A DNA stretch of 8,671 nucleotides from an uncultured Flavobacteriales bacterium (GCA_937925525.1 CALALS010000110.1:1-8671), one strand, 5' to 3'. Counted from the stretch's first letter, positions 1 to 7,557 are shown. Program-made: numbers and translations. Notes: generated from the sequence alone by a model not told the origin.

Positions 1-107
1 CTTTGATAATTTGAATACATTGTATAAAGATAAGTTAATTTAAATCACCTAGGTTTTTATTTTATATAGTTTATTGAAATGCTAACTTATTAAAGACTTA
101 TACGGCT

Positions 108-548
108 TTATAGCATTGTACACATTGATAAAATACTTTCTAAATCATTATCCGTTTTGTTTTTCTCTTTATGAGCTTCCACTAAACCGGTAATTTGTTT
201 TATTATTTTCTTTCTATCAGATATATCTAATGATAAAATAAAAATTCCATCCGGTACGGGTTCTATATTTAACTGAAACCATGCTTTAGAGCCATCAGGA
301 TAGGTAAACTCATTTTCTATTTGTCTGGCAATACGCTTTTCCATACAAAATTGAAGGGTCTTGAACATTTCTGTTTTTTCAATTCCCGGATACATTTCCA
401 TCATTGTTTTTCCGATTAGTTTTTCTTTAGTTGATTTTCCCTGCTTAGCTACAACATCATTGACATACAAATACTCCCAATCGTAACTAATTAGTTGAAA
501 GCCTTCTAAAAGATTGTCTAACACATCATCTCCAAGATAGTTTTTCAT
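108..548 (-). CDS. Stand-alone PAS-domain protein
   Basis: A 146-residue protein consisting of essentially one PAS sensory domain (about residues 10-112) and a short charged, probably helical tail. The PAS signature is visible in a strand with YLYVND (26-31), the segment LIGKTMMEMYPG (44-55), the PDGS turn (84-87) and the closing strand FILSLDISDRKK (103-114), typical of the PAC end of a PAS fold. In Bacteroidota this PAS type usually precedes a histidine kinase or GAF module. Here TAA follows at residue 147 and no HisKA, HATPase, GGDEF or DNA-binding region follows in any frame before the window edge. No signal peptide or membrane segment is visible, so it is probably cytoplasmic. The ligand and partner are unknown. 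A box TAAACTTG at 571-578 resembles the Bacteroidota -7 element with one mismatch and may be its promoter. It could be an intact single-domain sensor or the remnant of a longer kinase. Confidence 0.8.
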   Translation of the reverse strand: MKNYLGDDVLDNLLEGFQLISYDWEYLYVNDVVAKQGKSTKEKLIGKTMMEMYPGIEKTEMFKTLQFCMEKRIARQIENEFTYPDGSKAWFQLNIEPVPDGIFILSLDISDRKKIIKQITGLVEAHKEKNKTDNDLESILSMCTML

Positions 549-657
549 AAGCTTAAGGTTTTGGTTTACGCAAGTTTATGAAAACTAATTGAAAAGAAAA
601 TCAGTATAAATACCTATTTTTTAAATAGATAAGCACTATATTGATAAAAAAAGGAAG

Positions 658-858
658 TTATTTTTCGTTAACGCTTTTGCCTTTTTTGTATTCGCCTAAA
701 ACGATTATTTCTTTGGATTCAGAGTATTCTTCAATAGCTCTCTCCATTTGTTCTTTTGTCTCTCGTCTTATTTTAATACCGTTTTTAGCCCCTTTGGTTC
801 TAACTTCAATATAAAATCCGTCTCTAAGTCCTTTTGGTTTTACTGGGGGTCTTCCCAT
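658..858 (-). CDS. Small basic conserved-looking protein, function unknown
   Basis: A 66-residue protein with a proline- and lysine-rich start (MGRPPVKPKG) followed by a compact alternating region (FYIEVR at 15-20, GIKIRRE at 27-33), a charged helix (about 34-50) and a final strand-like segment EIIVLGEY (50-57). The pattern resembles short hypothetical proteins I associate with Bacteroidota, but I cannot name a family. The GRPP start is faintly AT-hook-like, and the basic charge would allow nucleic acid binding; that is only a suggestion. It has no membrane segment or signal peptide. It lies 100 bases after the FKBP gene on the same strand, beyond that gene's terminator. No clear promoter box was found, so it may depend on read-through or on a promoter I cannot see. 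The start is an ATG in a sensible position with no better in-frame alternative. Confidence 0.65.
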   Translation of the reverse strand: MGRPPVKPKGLRDGFYIEVRTKGAKNGIKIRRETKEQMERAIEEYSESKEIIVLGEYKKGKSVNEK

Positions 859-907
859 GATATTGTATTTAAATTAAGTAATAAAAAATGTAATTTAATG
901 TAAGATA

Positions 908-937
908 CAAAAAATCCCCTCAATAATGAAGGGATTT
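908..937 (-). terminator. Intrinsic terminator after the FKBP gene
   Basis: Read on the minus strand, AAATCCC (937-931) pairs with GGGATTT (918-912), with one mismatch and three further pairs (TCA/TGA) around a 4-base TTAT loop. A run of six U follows (914-909). It lies 21 bases after the FKBP stop codon, which is the usual arrangement for a Rho-independent terminator. The plus-strand reading has only three T after the stem, so the minus-strand direction is preferred. Confidence 0.8.
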
Positions 938-958
938 CTAAAATATTTTATTTAGAAT

Positions 959-1462
959 TTAGTGCTGATGACCTCCAGCGCCATGAACATGTCCATGGTC
1001 TAGCTCTTCAGGAGTCGCTTCTCTTACATCAAGAATACTTCCTGTGAAATGTAAATCTTGGTCAGCTAACGGATGATTAACATCCACAGTAATTGTTTCA
1101 ACATTAATAGAAACAACTTTTGCCGGATGCACTCTACCTTGCTGATCTTGTAATGGAATTACATTTCCCATTACCACTTGTTCTACTAATTTACCATCTT
1201 TCATAAACATATCTTGAGGCAACTCTATAATTGCTTCATCTGTTCTTTTGCCATAAGCGTTTTCAGCTTTTACTCCAAAAGAAAAGGTATCGCCAACATT
1301 TAGGCTGGCTACATTATTTTCAAAATCAGGAATCATTTGGCCTACACCAGATAAAAACACCAGAGGTTCTTTACCTTCAGTACTTTCAATCATTTCGCCT
1401 TCAGCCGTATCTTTAAATAGTTTGTAATTTAATGTTATTACTTTGCTTTGTACTTCACTCAT
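959..1462 (-). CDS. SlyD-like FKBP-type peptidyl-prolyl cis-trans isomerase
   Basis: A 167-residue cytoplasmic prolyl isomerase and chaperone of the SlyD/FKBP class. With the start at MSEVQSK, the FKBP half is split by an insert-in-flap domain, as in SlyD. The N-terminal FKBP part covers about 1-70 (LVFLSGVGQMIPDFE at 34-48, LNVGDTFSF at 54-62, AENAYG at 66-71). The insert covers about 72-122. The return segment has VDVNHPLADQDLHF (126-139), a family hallmark. The C-terminus HGHVHGAGGHQH (156-167) is a short histidine-rich tail that, by analogy with SlyD, could bind nickel or other divalent metals. The frame extends nine codons upstream to a TTG, but that extension runs through the likely promoter box at 1479-1486, so the ATG at 1462 is chosen. 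It lies 66 bases after hisIE and is probably a separate transcription unit ending at the hairpin at 908-937. The function in folding is inferred from the family. Confidence 0.9.
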   Translation of the reverse strand: MSEVQSKVITLNYKLFKDTAEGEMIESTEGKEPLVFLSGVGQMIPDFENNVASLNVGDTFSFGVKAENAYGKRTDEAIIELPQDMFMKDGKLVEQVVMGNVIPLQDQQGRVHPAKVVSINVETITVDVNHPLADQDLHFTGSILDVREATPEELDHGHVHGAGGHQH

Positions 1463-1478
1463 TATTTTAAAATTTTGG

Positions 1479-1486
1479 CAAAGGTA
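1479..1486 (-). promoter_or_regulatory. Bacteroidota-type -7 box of the FKBP gene
   Basis: TACCTTTG on the minus strand is an exact match to the Bacteroidota -7 consensus TAnnTTTG. It lies 16 bases before the ATG at 1462, which would give a short leader of about 10 bases. No TTG is present at the expected -33 spacing; that place is occupied by the GC-rich hairpin at 1496-1508, so support rests on the one box and its location. Confidence 0.45.
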
Positions 1487-1495
1487 CAATTTATA

Positions 1496-1508
1496 AGGCG
1501 GAGCGCCT
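1496..1508 (-). terminator. Possible weak his operon terminator hairpin
   Basis: AGGCG and CGCCT form a perfect 5-bp GC-rich stem with a 3-base loop, about 20 bases after the hisIE stop. On the minus strand it is followed by TATAAATT, not a clean U run, so it would be a weak terminator. It is the only stem of note between hisIE and the FKBP gene and overlaps the -33 region of the FKBP promoter. It could equally be incidental. Confidence 0.3.
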
Positions 1509-1528
1509 AGAAATGAGCTGACTATTTG

Positions 1529-2122
1529 TTATTTATGCTTTGCCCTTTCCTTTAAAATCCCCTCTATATCTAGTAATTGTATGTTTTTTGATTTTAATAA
1601 AATTAAATAATGATAGAGCAAGTCCGCAGCCTCATTTTTAAACAATTCTTGATTGTTATCTTTTGCTTCTATTACTAGTTCTACAGCCTCCTCTCCCACT
1701 TTTTGCGCCACTTTATTTATACCACTTTTATATAGCTTATTCGTATATGAATTTTCATCATTGCTATCTATTCTCTGAGAAATGGTACTTTCTAACTCAT
1801 ACATAAATCCTTTGGATGTTTCTTCATTAAAGCAAGAAGTAGTTCCTTTATGACATGTAGGGCCTTGAGGTATTACTTTTATCAATACTGTATCATTATC
1901 ACAATCCAACTGAATCTCTTTAACTATCAAAAAGTTTCCGGATTCTTCACCTTTCGTCCAAAGCCTTTTTTTACTTCTGCTATAAAATGTAACTTTTTCT
2001 TCTGTTTTTGTTTTTTGAAAAGCCTCTTCATTCATATAGCCAAGCATTAACACTTGTAATGTATTAGCATTTTGGATTATAACAGGAACAAGTCCGTTAC
2101 CTTTATTAAAATCTATCTTCAT
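1529..2122 (-). CDS. hisIE: Bifunctional phosphoribosyl-AMP cyclohydrolase / phosphoribosyl-ATP pyrophosphatase
   Basis: A cytoplasmic fusion enzyme for steps 2 and 3 of histidine synthesis: hydrolysis of PR-ATP to PR-AMP, then opening of the purine ring to ProFAR. The HisI domain (about 1-107) shows the metal-binding signature DCDND (73-77), then GPTCHKGTTSCF (87-98), giving zinc ligands Cys74, Cys90 and Cys97 and acidic Mg-site residues Asp73, Asp75 and Asp77. The HisE domain (about 109-197) is a MazG-like helical pyrophosphatase with KVGEEAVELVIEA (141-153) and NEAADLLYH (163-171), so Glu144, Glu145, Glu148, Glu164 and Asp167 are the likely metal ligands. The length of 197 residues is normal for the fused form. 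It is the last gene of the operon; its ATG overlaps the hisF stop as ATGA (4 bases). It ends in a normal TAA. Confidence 0.97.
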   Translation of the reverse strand: MKIDFNKGNGLVPVIIQNANTLQVLMLGYMNEEAFQKTKTEEKVTFYSRSKKRLWTKGEESGNFLIVKEIQLDCDNDTVLIKVIPQGPTCHKGTTSCFNEETSKGFMYELESTISQRIDSNDENSYTNKLYKSGINKVAQKVGEEAVELVIEAKDNNQELFKNEAADLLYHYLILLKSKNIQLLDIEGILKERAKHK

Positions 2123-2871
2123 CGTACAGGAATATTGTTTTCTTTTAAATATTGCTTAAGTTTTGGAATTGGTATTTCTCCATAATGAAAAACGCTAGCT
2201 GCTAATGCAGCTGTAGTTTCAGTTTTTTGAAATACTTCTTTAAAATGTTCTTGACTACCAGCTCCACCTGAGGCGATAACCGGAATATTTACCTTTTTAC
2301 TTACATCATTAGTAATATCTATTGCAAAACCTGACTTAGTGCCATCGTTATTCATAGATGTGAGTAATATTTCACCTGCTCCGCTATCTTCAACAGTTTT
2401 CGACCAGTTAATTGTTTTTAAATCCGTTTTAGTACGCCCGCCATGACTGTACACAACCCATTCTCCATCTGTAAATTTTGTATCTATTGCAACCACCACA
2501 CACTGACTACCAAATTCGGTTGCAATTTGAGTAATTAATTCAGGTTTTTTGATGGCTGATGAATTGACACTCACTTTGTCTGCTCCGGCATTGATTATGC
2601 TCTTCACATCTTCAATTGAATTAATTCCGCCTCCGACAGTAAACGGTATATTTATTTCAGCAGCTATATTTTTAACCAAGTAAATTAAGGTTTTTCTGTT
2701 CTCGATGGTTGCAGTTATATCTAAAAAAACTAATTCATCCGCCCCCTCTATTACATATCTTTTAGCTAATTCTATTGGATCACCCGCATCTTTAATTTCA
2801 ACAAAATTTACTCCCTTTACCGTACGGCCATTTTGAATATCTAAACAAGGGATTATTCTTTTCTTTAACAT
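2119..2871 (-). CDS. hisF: Imidazole glycerol phosphate synthase, cyclase subunit
   Basis: The cyclase half of IGP synthase. It uses ammonia delivered by HisH to convert PRFAR to imidazole glycerol phosphate and AICAR, the latter returning to purine synthesis. The 250 residues form a complete (beta/alpha)8 barrel. Catalytic Asp11 lies in RIIPCLDIQNG (5-15) and Asp130 in VVVAIDTKF (125-133). Phosphate-binding glycines appear at TVGGGI (78-83) and IASGGAG (199-205), and TSMNNDGTKSG (171-181) is a family motif. It acts as a heterodimer with the hisH product in the cytoplasm. It overlaps the end of hisA by 7 bases and the start of hisIE by 4 bases (ATGA), so its synthesis is probably translationally coupled to both neighbours. 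The stop is TGA. The half-barrel repeat shared with HisA is visible as the repeated phosphate-loop motif. No defect is seen. Confidence 0.98.
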   Translation of the reverse strand: MLKKRIIPCLDIQNGRTVKGVNFVEIKDAGDPIELAKRYVIEGADELVFLDITATIENRKTLIYLVKNIAAEINIPFTVGGGINSIEDVKSIINAGADKVSVNSSAIKKPELITQIATEFGSQCVVVAIDTKFTDGEWVVYSHGGRTKTDLKTINWSKTVEDSGAGEILLTSMNNDGTKSGFAIDITNDVSKKVNIPVIASGGAGSQEHFKEVFQKTETTAALAASVFHYGEIPIPKLKQYLKENNIPVR

Positions 2872-3578
2872 AAACTTTCTAATTCTTTAAGAGTAATGTT
2901 TCCTTCGTAAATGGCTTTACCGATTATAGCTCCGTAACAACCAATTTCAGCTAATTTCACTAAATCAGTCATGCTTGAAACTCCACCACTGGCAATAAGT
3001 TTAACATCTGTTTGGTAAATGATTTCTTTATAAAGCTCAATTGAAGGGCCGCTTAGCATTCCGTCTTTTGATATATCAGTACAAATAACGTATTCAACAC
3101 CATTTTTTTTGTATTGCTGAATAAACTCTAAAACATCTATTTCTGAGCCCTTTAACCAACCATCAGTTGCTATCTTTCTTTCTCTACAATCAGCTCCTAG
3201 TATTATTTTACCGGCACCAAACTTAGTGAGCCAAGATAAAAACAACTCTTCATCATTGACAGCCACACTCCCTCCGGTTATCTGATTTGCACCGGATTCA
3301 AAAGCAATTCGCAAATCTTTTTCCGTTTTAAGTCCACCTCCAAAATCAACTTTTAAATTTGTGTTAGACACTATAGTTTCAAGTGTTTTATAGTTAACAA
3401 TATGTTTTGATTTAGCACCATCAAGGTCAACTAAGTGCAAATATTTTATACCTGCGTCTTGAAATTCTTTTGCAACTTCTAAAGGATTTTCATTATACAC
3501 TTTTTTAGTAGAATAATCACCTTTAGTTAGCCTAACGCATTTACCTTCAATTATATCTATAGCCGGAATAATTCTCAT
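2865..3578 (-). CDS. hisA: ProFAR isomerase (phosphoribosylformimino-AICAR ribotide isomerase)
   Basis: Catalyses the Amadori rearrangement of ProFAR to PRFAR, the step before IGP synthase. The 237 residues form a full (beta/alpha)8 barrel homologous to HisF. Asp8 in RIIPAIDIIEGKCVRL (2-17) is the expected catalytic base, and Asp130 in IILGADCRE (125-133) is the general acid region. Phosphate-binding loops are VDFGGGL (77-83) and IASGGVSS. CTDISKDGMLSGP is the typical beta-6 segment. The start ATG overlaps the hisH stop as ATGA, and its TAA stop lies inside the first codons of hisF (7-base overlap). TAA acting as the stop here matters for interpreting the TAA inside hisG. The length and motifs are normal for the bacterial enzyme. 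Confidence 0.97.
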   Translation of the reverse strand: MRIIPAIDIIEGKCVRLTKGDYSTKKVYNENPLEVAKEFQDAGIKYLHLVDLDGAKSKHIVNYKTLETIVSNTNLKVDFGGGLKTEKDLRIAFESGANQITGGSVAVNDEELFLSWLTKFGAGKIILGADCRERKIATDGWLKGSEIDVLEFIQQYKKNGVEYVICTDISKDGMLSGPSIELYKEIIYQTDVKLIASGGVSSMTDLVKLAEIGCYGAIIGKAIYEGNITLKELESLC

Positions 3579-4153
3579 AGTTCTAAAAAGTTTTTAAGCA
3601 ATCTTTCTCCTTCTTCTGCAGATTTTTCCGGGTGAAATTGGGTAGCAAAAAAATTATCTTTTTGCATGGCCGCACTGAATGGTAAAATATAATCACAAGT
3701 AGCTACAGTGTTTTCACACACTTCTGCAAAATAACTATGTACATAATACATATTTGACGTAGCCTCAATACCATTAAAAAGCAAACCATCAACATTTTTA
3801 AAATCATTCCAACCCATGTGAGGAACTTTTTCATTTTTAGGGAACTTTTTAACTTTTGTATTGAATATTTTTAAACATTCCACATCTCCTTCTTCACTGT
3901 TTTCACACATTAACTGAAGTCCCAAACAAATTCCAAGAAAAGGTTTTGTACAATTTTGTATAAGCGCATCAAGCCCATTCGCTTTTAAATGTCGCATAGC
4001 AAAACTTGCTTCGCCAACTCCCGGAAAGATAATTCTATCTGCTGACAAAATTTCCTCATGATTATCGGTAATAATACTCTCTACTCCCAATCTATTGAAG
4101 GCATTTTGTACTGAACTAATATTTCCGGCATTGTATTTAATTATAGCTATCAT
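3575..4153 (-). CDS. hisH: Imidazole glycerol phosphate synthase, glutaminase subunit
   Basis: A class I glutamine amidotransferase that releases ammonia from glutamine and channels it into the HisF barrel. The 192 residues contain the full Cys-His-Glu triad. Cys76 lies in the nucleophile elbow PFLGICLGLQ (71-80), and His174 and Glu176 lie in TQFHPEKS (171-178). The oxyanion and substrate loops IIFPGVGEAS (41-50) and MYYVHSY (135-141) are also present. It is cytoplasmic and works as the HisH-HisF heterodimer. It sits between hisB and hisA with 4-base ATGA overlaps at both ends. The start ATG at 4153 gives the usual N-terminus (IAIIKYNAGNISSV), which begins directly at the first beta strand, so no other start is needed. 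Confidence 0.97.
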   Translation of the reverse strand: MIAIIKYNAGNISSVQNAFNRLGVESIITDNHEEILSADRIIFPGVGEASFAMRHLKANGLDALIQNCTKPFLGICLGLQLMCENSEEGDVECLKIFNTKVKKFPKNEKVPHMGWNDFKNVDGLLFNGIEATSNMYYVHSYFAEVCENTVATCDYILPFSAAMQKDNFFATQFHPEKSAEEGERLLKNFLEL

Positions 4154-5241
4154 ATACTACCTTTTGTACTTGGAATAGAAAAATCATTTGTCTTGTTTTT
4201 AGCCATTCGTATTGCTTTTGCAAACGCTTTAAAAATAGATTCAATTTTATGGTGTTCATTCTCACCTTCAGCTTTGATATTTATATTACACTTAGCCGAA
4301 TCACTAAAAGATTTAAAAAAGTGCATAAACATTTCTGTGGGTACATCTCCAATTTTTTCTCTTTTGAAACTTGCATCCCAAACCAGCCAAGATCTTCCTC
4401 CAAAGTCAATAGCTACCTGGGCAAGACAATCATCCATGGGTAAAAGAAAACCATACCTTTCAATACCTTTTTTATCACCTAAAGCTTTTGAAAAACAATC
4501 ACCTAATGCAATTGCCACATCTTCAATGGTGTGGTGTTCATCAATTTCTAAATCTCCTTTAACTTTAATTTCTAAATCAATGTTTCCGTGTTTTGCAATT
4601 TGTTCCAACATGTGGTCAAAAAAGCCTAAACCTGTTGATATTTTTGATTTACTATTACCGTCTAAATTAAGTGTTACCTCAATCTCAGTTTCATTTGTTT
4701 TTCGGTAATTGTTTGCTGTTCTTGGAATTTCTTTCAAAAATTTATAGATATCTTCCCAATTCATCGTGCTTAAATTAGCATCGCTATTTTTGGAATCGGA
4801 TATAAAAATTGATTTAGCTCCTAAGTTTTTTGCAAGCTCCACATCGGTTAGCCTATCGCCAATCACAAATGAATTTTTTAGGTCATAATCTCCATAAATG
4901 TATTTATTTAACAAACCAACACCCGGTTTTCTGGTTGGCGCATTTTCCTCCGGAAATGTTTTATCGATAAGTATTTCAGAAAACTCTATTCCTTCATTTT
5001 TAAATGCTTGAATGATTTTGTTTTGTGCTGGCCAAAATGTTTCTTCAGGGAATGAATCTGTACCTAAACCGTCTTGATTGGTTACAATTACCAATTCAAA
5101 ATCCAACTCTTTATAGATTTTAGAAAGCCATTGAAAAACACCGGGAAAAAACTCCAATTTCTCAAGACTATCCAGCTGTTTGTCAACCGGTGGCTCAATC
5201 ACCATAGTCCCATCTCTATCTATAAATAATACTTTTTTCAT
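4150..5241 (-). CDS. hisB: Bifunctional histidinol-phosphatase / imidazoleglycerol-phosphate dehydratase
   Basis: A 363-residue fusion catalysing the IGP dehydratase step and, two steps later, histidinol phosphate dephosphorylation. The N-terminal HAD-type phosphatase (about 1-170) shows the DxD nucleophile motif FIDRDGT (6-12; Asp8, Asp10), VTNQDGLG (53-60) and the acidic motif FVIGDRLTDVELAK (125-138). The C-terminal dehydratase (about 173-363) carries the manganese-binding repeats DEHHTIED (234-241) and ENEHHKIES (327-335), plus GFFDHML (206-212) and DFGGRSW (279-285). The loop corresponding to the E. coli zinc site (about 92-107) reads IDKTFPEENAPTRKPG and has none of the Cys/His zinc ligands. 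I believe this is common in Bacteroidota. It overlaps hisC and hisH by 4 bases each (ATGA). The long open frame on the plus strand opposite this gene is a codon-composition shadow. Confidence 0.97.
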   Translation of the reverse strand: MKKVLFIDRDGTMVIEPPVDKQLDSLEKLEFFPGVFQWLSKIYKELDFELVIVTNQDGLGTDSFPEETFWPAQNKIIQAFKNEGIEFSEILIDKTFPEENAPTRKPGVGLLNKYIYGDYDLKNSFVIGDRLTDVELAKNLGAKSIFISDSKNSDANLSTMNWEDIYKFLKEIPRTANNYRKTNETEIEVTLNLDGNSKSKISTGLGFFDHMLEQIAKHGNIDLEIKVKGDLEIDEHHTIEDVAIALGDCFSKALGDKKGIERYGFLLPMDDCLAQVAIDFGGRSWLVWDASFKREKIGDVPTEMFMHFFKSFSDSAKCNINIKAEGENEHHKIESIFKAFAKAIRMAKNKTNDFSIPSTKGSI

Positions 5242-6272
5242 AGCTCTATTTTTTTAAGTTCATTTATTAGTTTTTCATTTTCAGTTTTTGAACCAACTGT
5301 TATTCTTAAACAATCTCTAACTACATTATTTCTATTTCTCACAACAATATTTTTATCAATAAGCTTTTGATATATGAGATTAGCATCTTTCACTTCTATC
5401 AACAAAAAGTTAGCATCACTTGGATAAACTTTCTTTACAACCTGAATTTGCTGAAGTTCTTTTTTCAACCATTCTCTTTGCTCTAAAATTAATTTAATTT
5501 GCTGTTTTGTTTCATCAATATTTAAAAGTGCTCGTGAAGCAGCATTTTGATTTAATTCACTCACATTGTACGGTGGTTTAACTTTATTCATTAATGAAAT
5601 TACACTTTGATTTGCGTAAGCAACACCCACTCTTGCAGCGGCTAAACCAAAAGCTTTGCTAAATGTTTGGCTCACAACTAAATTAGAATAATCATTAATT
5701 TTTGAAATGAAAGATGGTAATTGACTAAAATCAATGTAGGCTTCATCAATAATAACTATTCCGTTAAATGATTTGATAATCAAATCTACATCACTTGAAT
5801 TAAAAGAGTTACCTGAAGGATTATTCGGTGAGCAAATAAAAATCAGCTTAAGGTTATTTTCCTCCTCAATTATTTTCAGAATGTCATCTACTTTTAACTG
5901 AAAATTAGCATCAAGTGGAACATCAATTGTTTCCACATTATTAATTCGAGCTGACACCTCATACATTCCGTAAGTTGGTGAGAATGTAAGCGTCTTATCT
6001 TTTCCGGGATTACAAAATATTCTGAACAATAAATCAATTACTTCATCACTTCCGTTGCCAACAAAAATATTCTCAACCGGTATTTTTTTATTGTTGGAAA
6101 GTATGTTTTTAAGTTGCTTTTGATATGGGTCGGGATAACGATTAAAGCTTCCAAAAGGATTTTCATTTGCATCTAAAAAAACACTTGCTTCTCCCTGATA
6201 TTCATCTCTGGCAGAAGAATATGGCTTTAGAGACAATATATTGCTTCTCACTAATTTATTCAGCTCAAACAT
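5238..6272 (-). CDS. hisC: Histidinol-phosphate aminotransferase
   Basis: A PLP-dependent class I/II aminotransferase converting imidazole acetol phosphate and glutamate to histidinol phosphate and 2-oxoglutarate. The 344 residues include LDANENPFG (33-41), the cofactor-phosphate motif VGNGSDEVID (71-80), SPNNPSGN (148-155), DEAYIDF (176-182; Asp176 contacts the pyridine nitrogen) and SQTFSKAFGLAAARVG (201-216), in which Lys206 is the Schiff-base lysine. A C-terminal arginine region (RNRNNVVRDCLRITVG) matches the substrate-carboxylate site of the family. It is cytoplasmic and probably a homodimer. Its ATG lies 8 bases inside hisD, and its TGA overlaps the hisB ATG. Length, motifs and context all agree with hisC. 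Confidence 0.97.
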   Translation of the reverse strand: MFELNKLVRSNILSLKPYSSARDEYQGEASVFLDANENPFGSFNRYPDPYQKQLKNILSNNKKIPVENIFVGNGSDEVIDLLFRIFCNPGKDKTLTFSPTYGMYEVSARINNVETIDVPLDANFQLKVDDILKIIEEENNLKLIFICSPNNPSGNSFNSSDVDLIIKSFNGIVIIDEAYIDFSQLPSFISKINDYSNLVVSQTFSKAFGLAAARVGVAYANQSVISLMNKVKPPYNVSELNQNAASRALLNIDETKQQIKLILEQREWLKKELQQIQVVKKVYPSDANFLLIEVKDANLIYQKLIDKNIVVRNRNNVVRDCLRITVGSKTENEKLINELKKIEL

Positions 6273-7557
6273 TTTCTAAGTATTTTAATCGAACTGTAAC
6301 AGCATTTTTGTGAGCATAAAGTCCTTCTGCTTCTGCCATTAATTCTATTGATTTACCAATATTCTTTATTCCAATATCAGATAATTTTTGAAAAGTGATT
6401 TTTTTGACAAAACTATCTATTGAAACTCCGCTATAATTTTTCGCAAATCCATTTGTAGGAAGTGTATGATTTGTTCCACTAGCATAATCTCCTGCACTTT
6501 CGCAACTATAATTTCCTAAAAATACTGAACCGGCATTTGTTATTTCGGGTATTAATTTTTCTGCATTTTTGGTTGCTAGAATTAAGTGTTCTGGCGCATA
6601 AAAATTACTAAAATCAATACATTGGTTTAAATCGGGCAATAAAACGGCATAACTATTTTTCAGAGCTTCTATCGCAACTTCTTTTCTAGGCAAATTTTCA
6701 AGTTGTACTTCAAGTTCCGAAATAACATTTTTTATCACATCTTTATTATTAGACAATAATATTACCTGACTATCTTTACCATGCTCTGCTTGAGAAAGTA
6801 AATCGGCTGCAACAAAACCAGGAACTGAACTTTCATCAGCAATGACTAATAACTCGCTTGGTCCTGCGGGCATATCAATTGCAACATCATCTTGCTGAAC
6901 CAGCTCTTTTGCTTTTGTTACATATTGATTTCCGGGTCCAAATATTTTGTAAACTTTAGAAATAGACTCTGTTCCATATGCCATAGCAGAAATAGCCTGT
7001 GCCCCACCCACTTTAAATATTTTTGAAATTCCAACTAAATTAGCTGTAAAAAGTATTACCGGATTAATATTTCCCTCAGAGTCTGGCGGTGTACATAAAA
7101 CAATTTCTTTACAACCTGCTAAATTTGCAGGAATACCAAGCATTAAAATAGTAGAAAATAAAGGCGCTGTGCCACCCGGAATATACAAGCCAACCTTTTC
7201 TATACCTACATTTTTTCGCCAACAAGTTACTCCTGAAGTAGTTTCAATTATTCCTTCATTTACTATCTGAGAAGAGTGAAATTTCTCGATATTTTGCTTT
7301 GCAACTTTTATAGCATCTTTTAACTCATCCGATAAAGAGGCTATTGAATTATTAATCTCTTCAGGACTAACTGACAATTCATTAATAACAGTACCGTCAA
7401 ACTTTTTAGTGAAGTTAATTAAAGCTTTATCACCATTTAACTTAACTTCATTTAATATTTCAAGCACGGAACCTGTCAAGTCAGCTTGATTGAAAAGAGG
7501 CCGTTGCACAATTTTTTGCAAAGTCTCTTTATCCGGGTATTCTACTACTTTAATCAT
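6265..7557 (-). CDS. hisD: Histidinol dehydrogenase
   Basis: A zinc enzyme performing the last two oxidations, L-histidinol to histidinal to histidine, with two NAD+. The 430 residues are full length. Key segments are KVGLYIPGGTAP (121-132), VGGAQAISAMAYGT (183-196), FGPGNQYVTKAK (206-217), DMPAGPSELLVIAD (228-241), LSQAEHGKDSQ (254-264), YAPEHL (320-325) and AGDYASGTNHTLPT (355-368). By family alignment, Gln256, His259, Asp357 and His416 are the zinc ligands, and Glu323 and His324 are catalytic. It is cytoplasmic and a homodimer in known cases. The ATG overlaps the TGA of hisG in the sequence ATGA. Because hisG has a premature stop 516 bases upstream of that point, hisD could lose translational coupling and suffer polarity even though its own sequence is intact. 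Confidence 0.98.
   Translation of the reverse strand: MIKVVEYPDKETLQKIVQRPLFNQADLTGSVLEILNEVKLNGDKALINFTKKFDGTVINELSVSPEEINNSIASLSDELKDAIKVAKQNIEKFHSSQIVNEGIIETTSGVTCWRKNVGIEKVGLYIPGGTAPLFSTILMLGIPANLAGCKEIVLCTPPDSEGNINPVILFTANLVGISKIFKVGGAQAISAMAYGTESISKVYKIFGPGNQYVTKAKELVQQDDVAIDMPAGPSELLVIADESSVPGFVAADLLSQAEHGKDSQVILLSNNKDVIKNVISELEVQLENLPRKEVAIEALKNSYAVLLPDLNQCIDFSNFYAPEHLILATKNAEKLIPEITNAGSVFLGNYSCESAGDYASGTNHTLPTNGFAKNYSGVSIDSFVKKITFQKLSDIGIKNIGKSIELMAEAEGLYAHKNAVTVRLKYLENV

Noticed and set aside
50..57. Palindrome ACCTAGGT in the left intergenic stretch
   Set aside because: Only 8 bases with no repeat partner or gene context; compatible with chance. No terminator stem with a U run is seen after the PAS gene.
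611..626. AT-only hairpin CTATTT/AAATAG after the 66-residue gene
   Set aside because: A weak stem without G-C content beyond one pair and no U run after it on the minus strand. Not convincing as a terminator.
1231..1416. Plus-strand short frames opposite the FKBP, hisIE and hisD genes
   Set aside because: All are antisense to well-supported genes and lack any domain character or promoter.
1463..1489. Nine-codon upstream extension of the FKBP protein
   Set aside because: It begins with TTG and runs through a perfect TAnnTTTG promoter box. The MSEV start at 1462 fits the family N-terminus.
4193..4708. Long plus-strand open frame (171 codons)
   Set aside because: It lies entirely opposite hisB, which has complete catalytic motifs. 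Its translation has no recognisable domain, so it is a shadow of hisB codon use.
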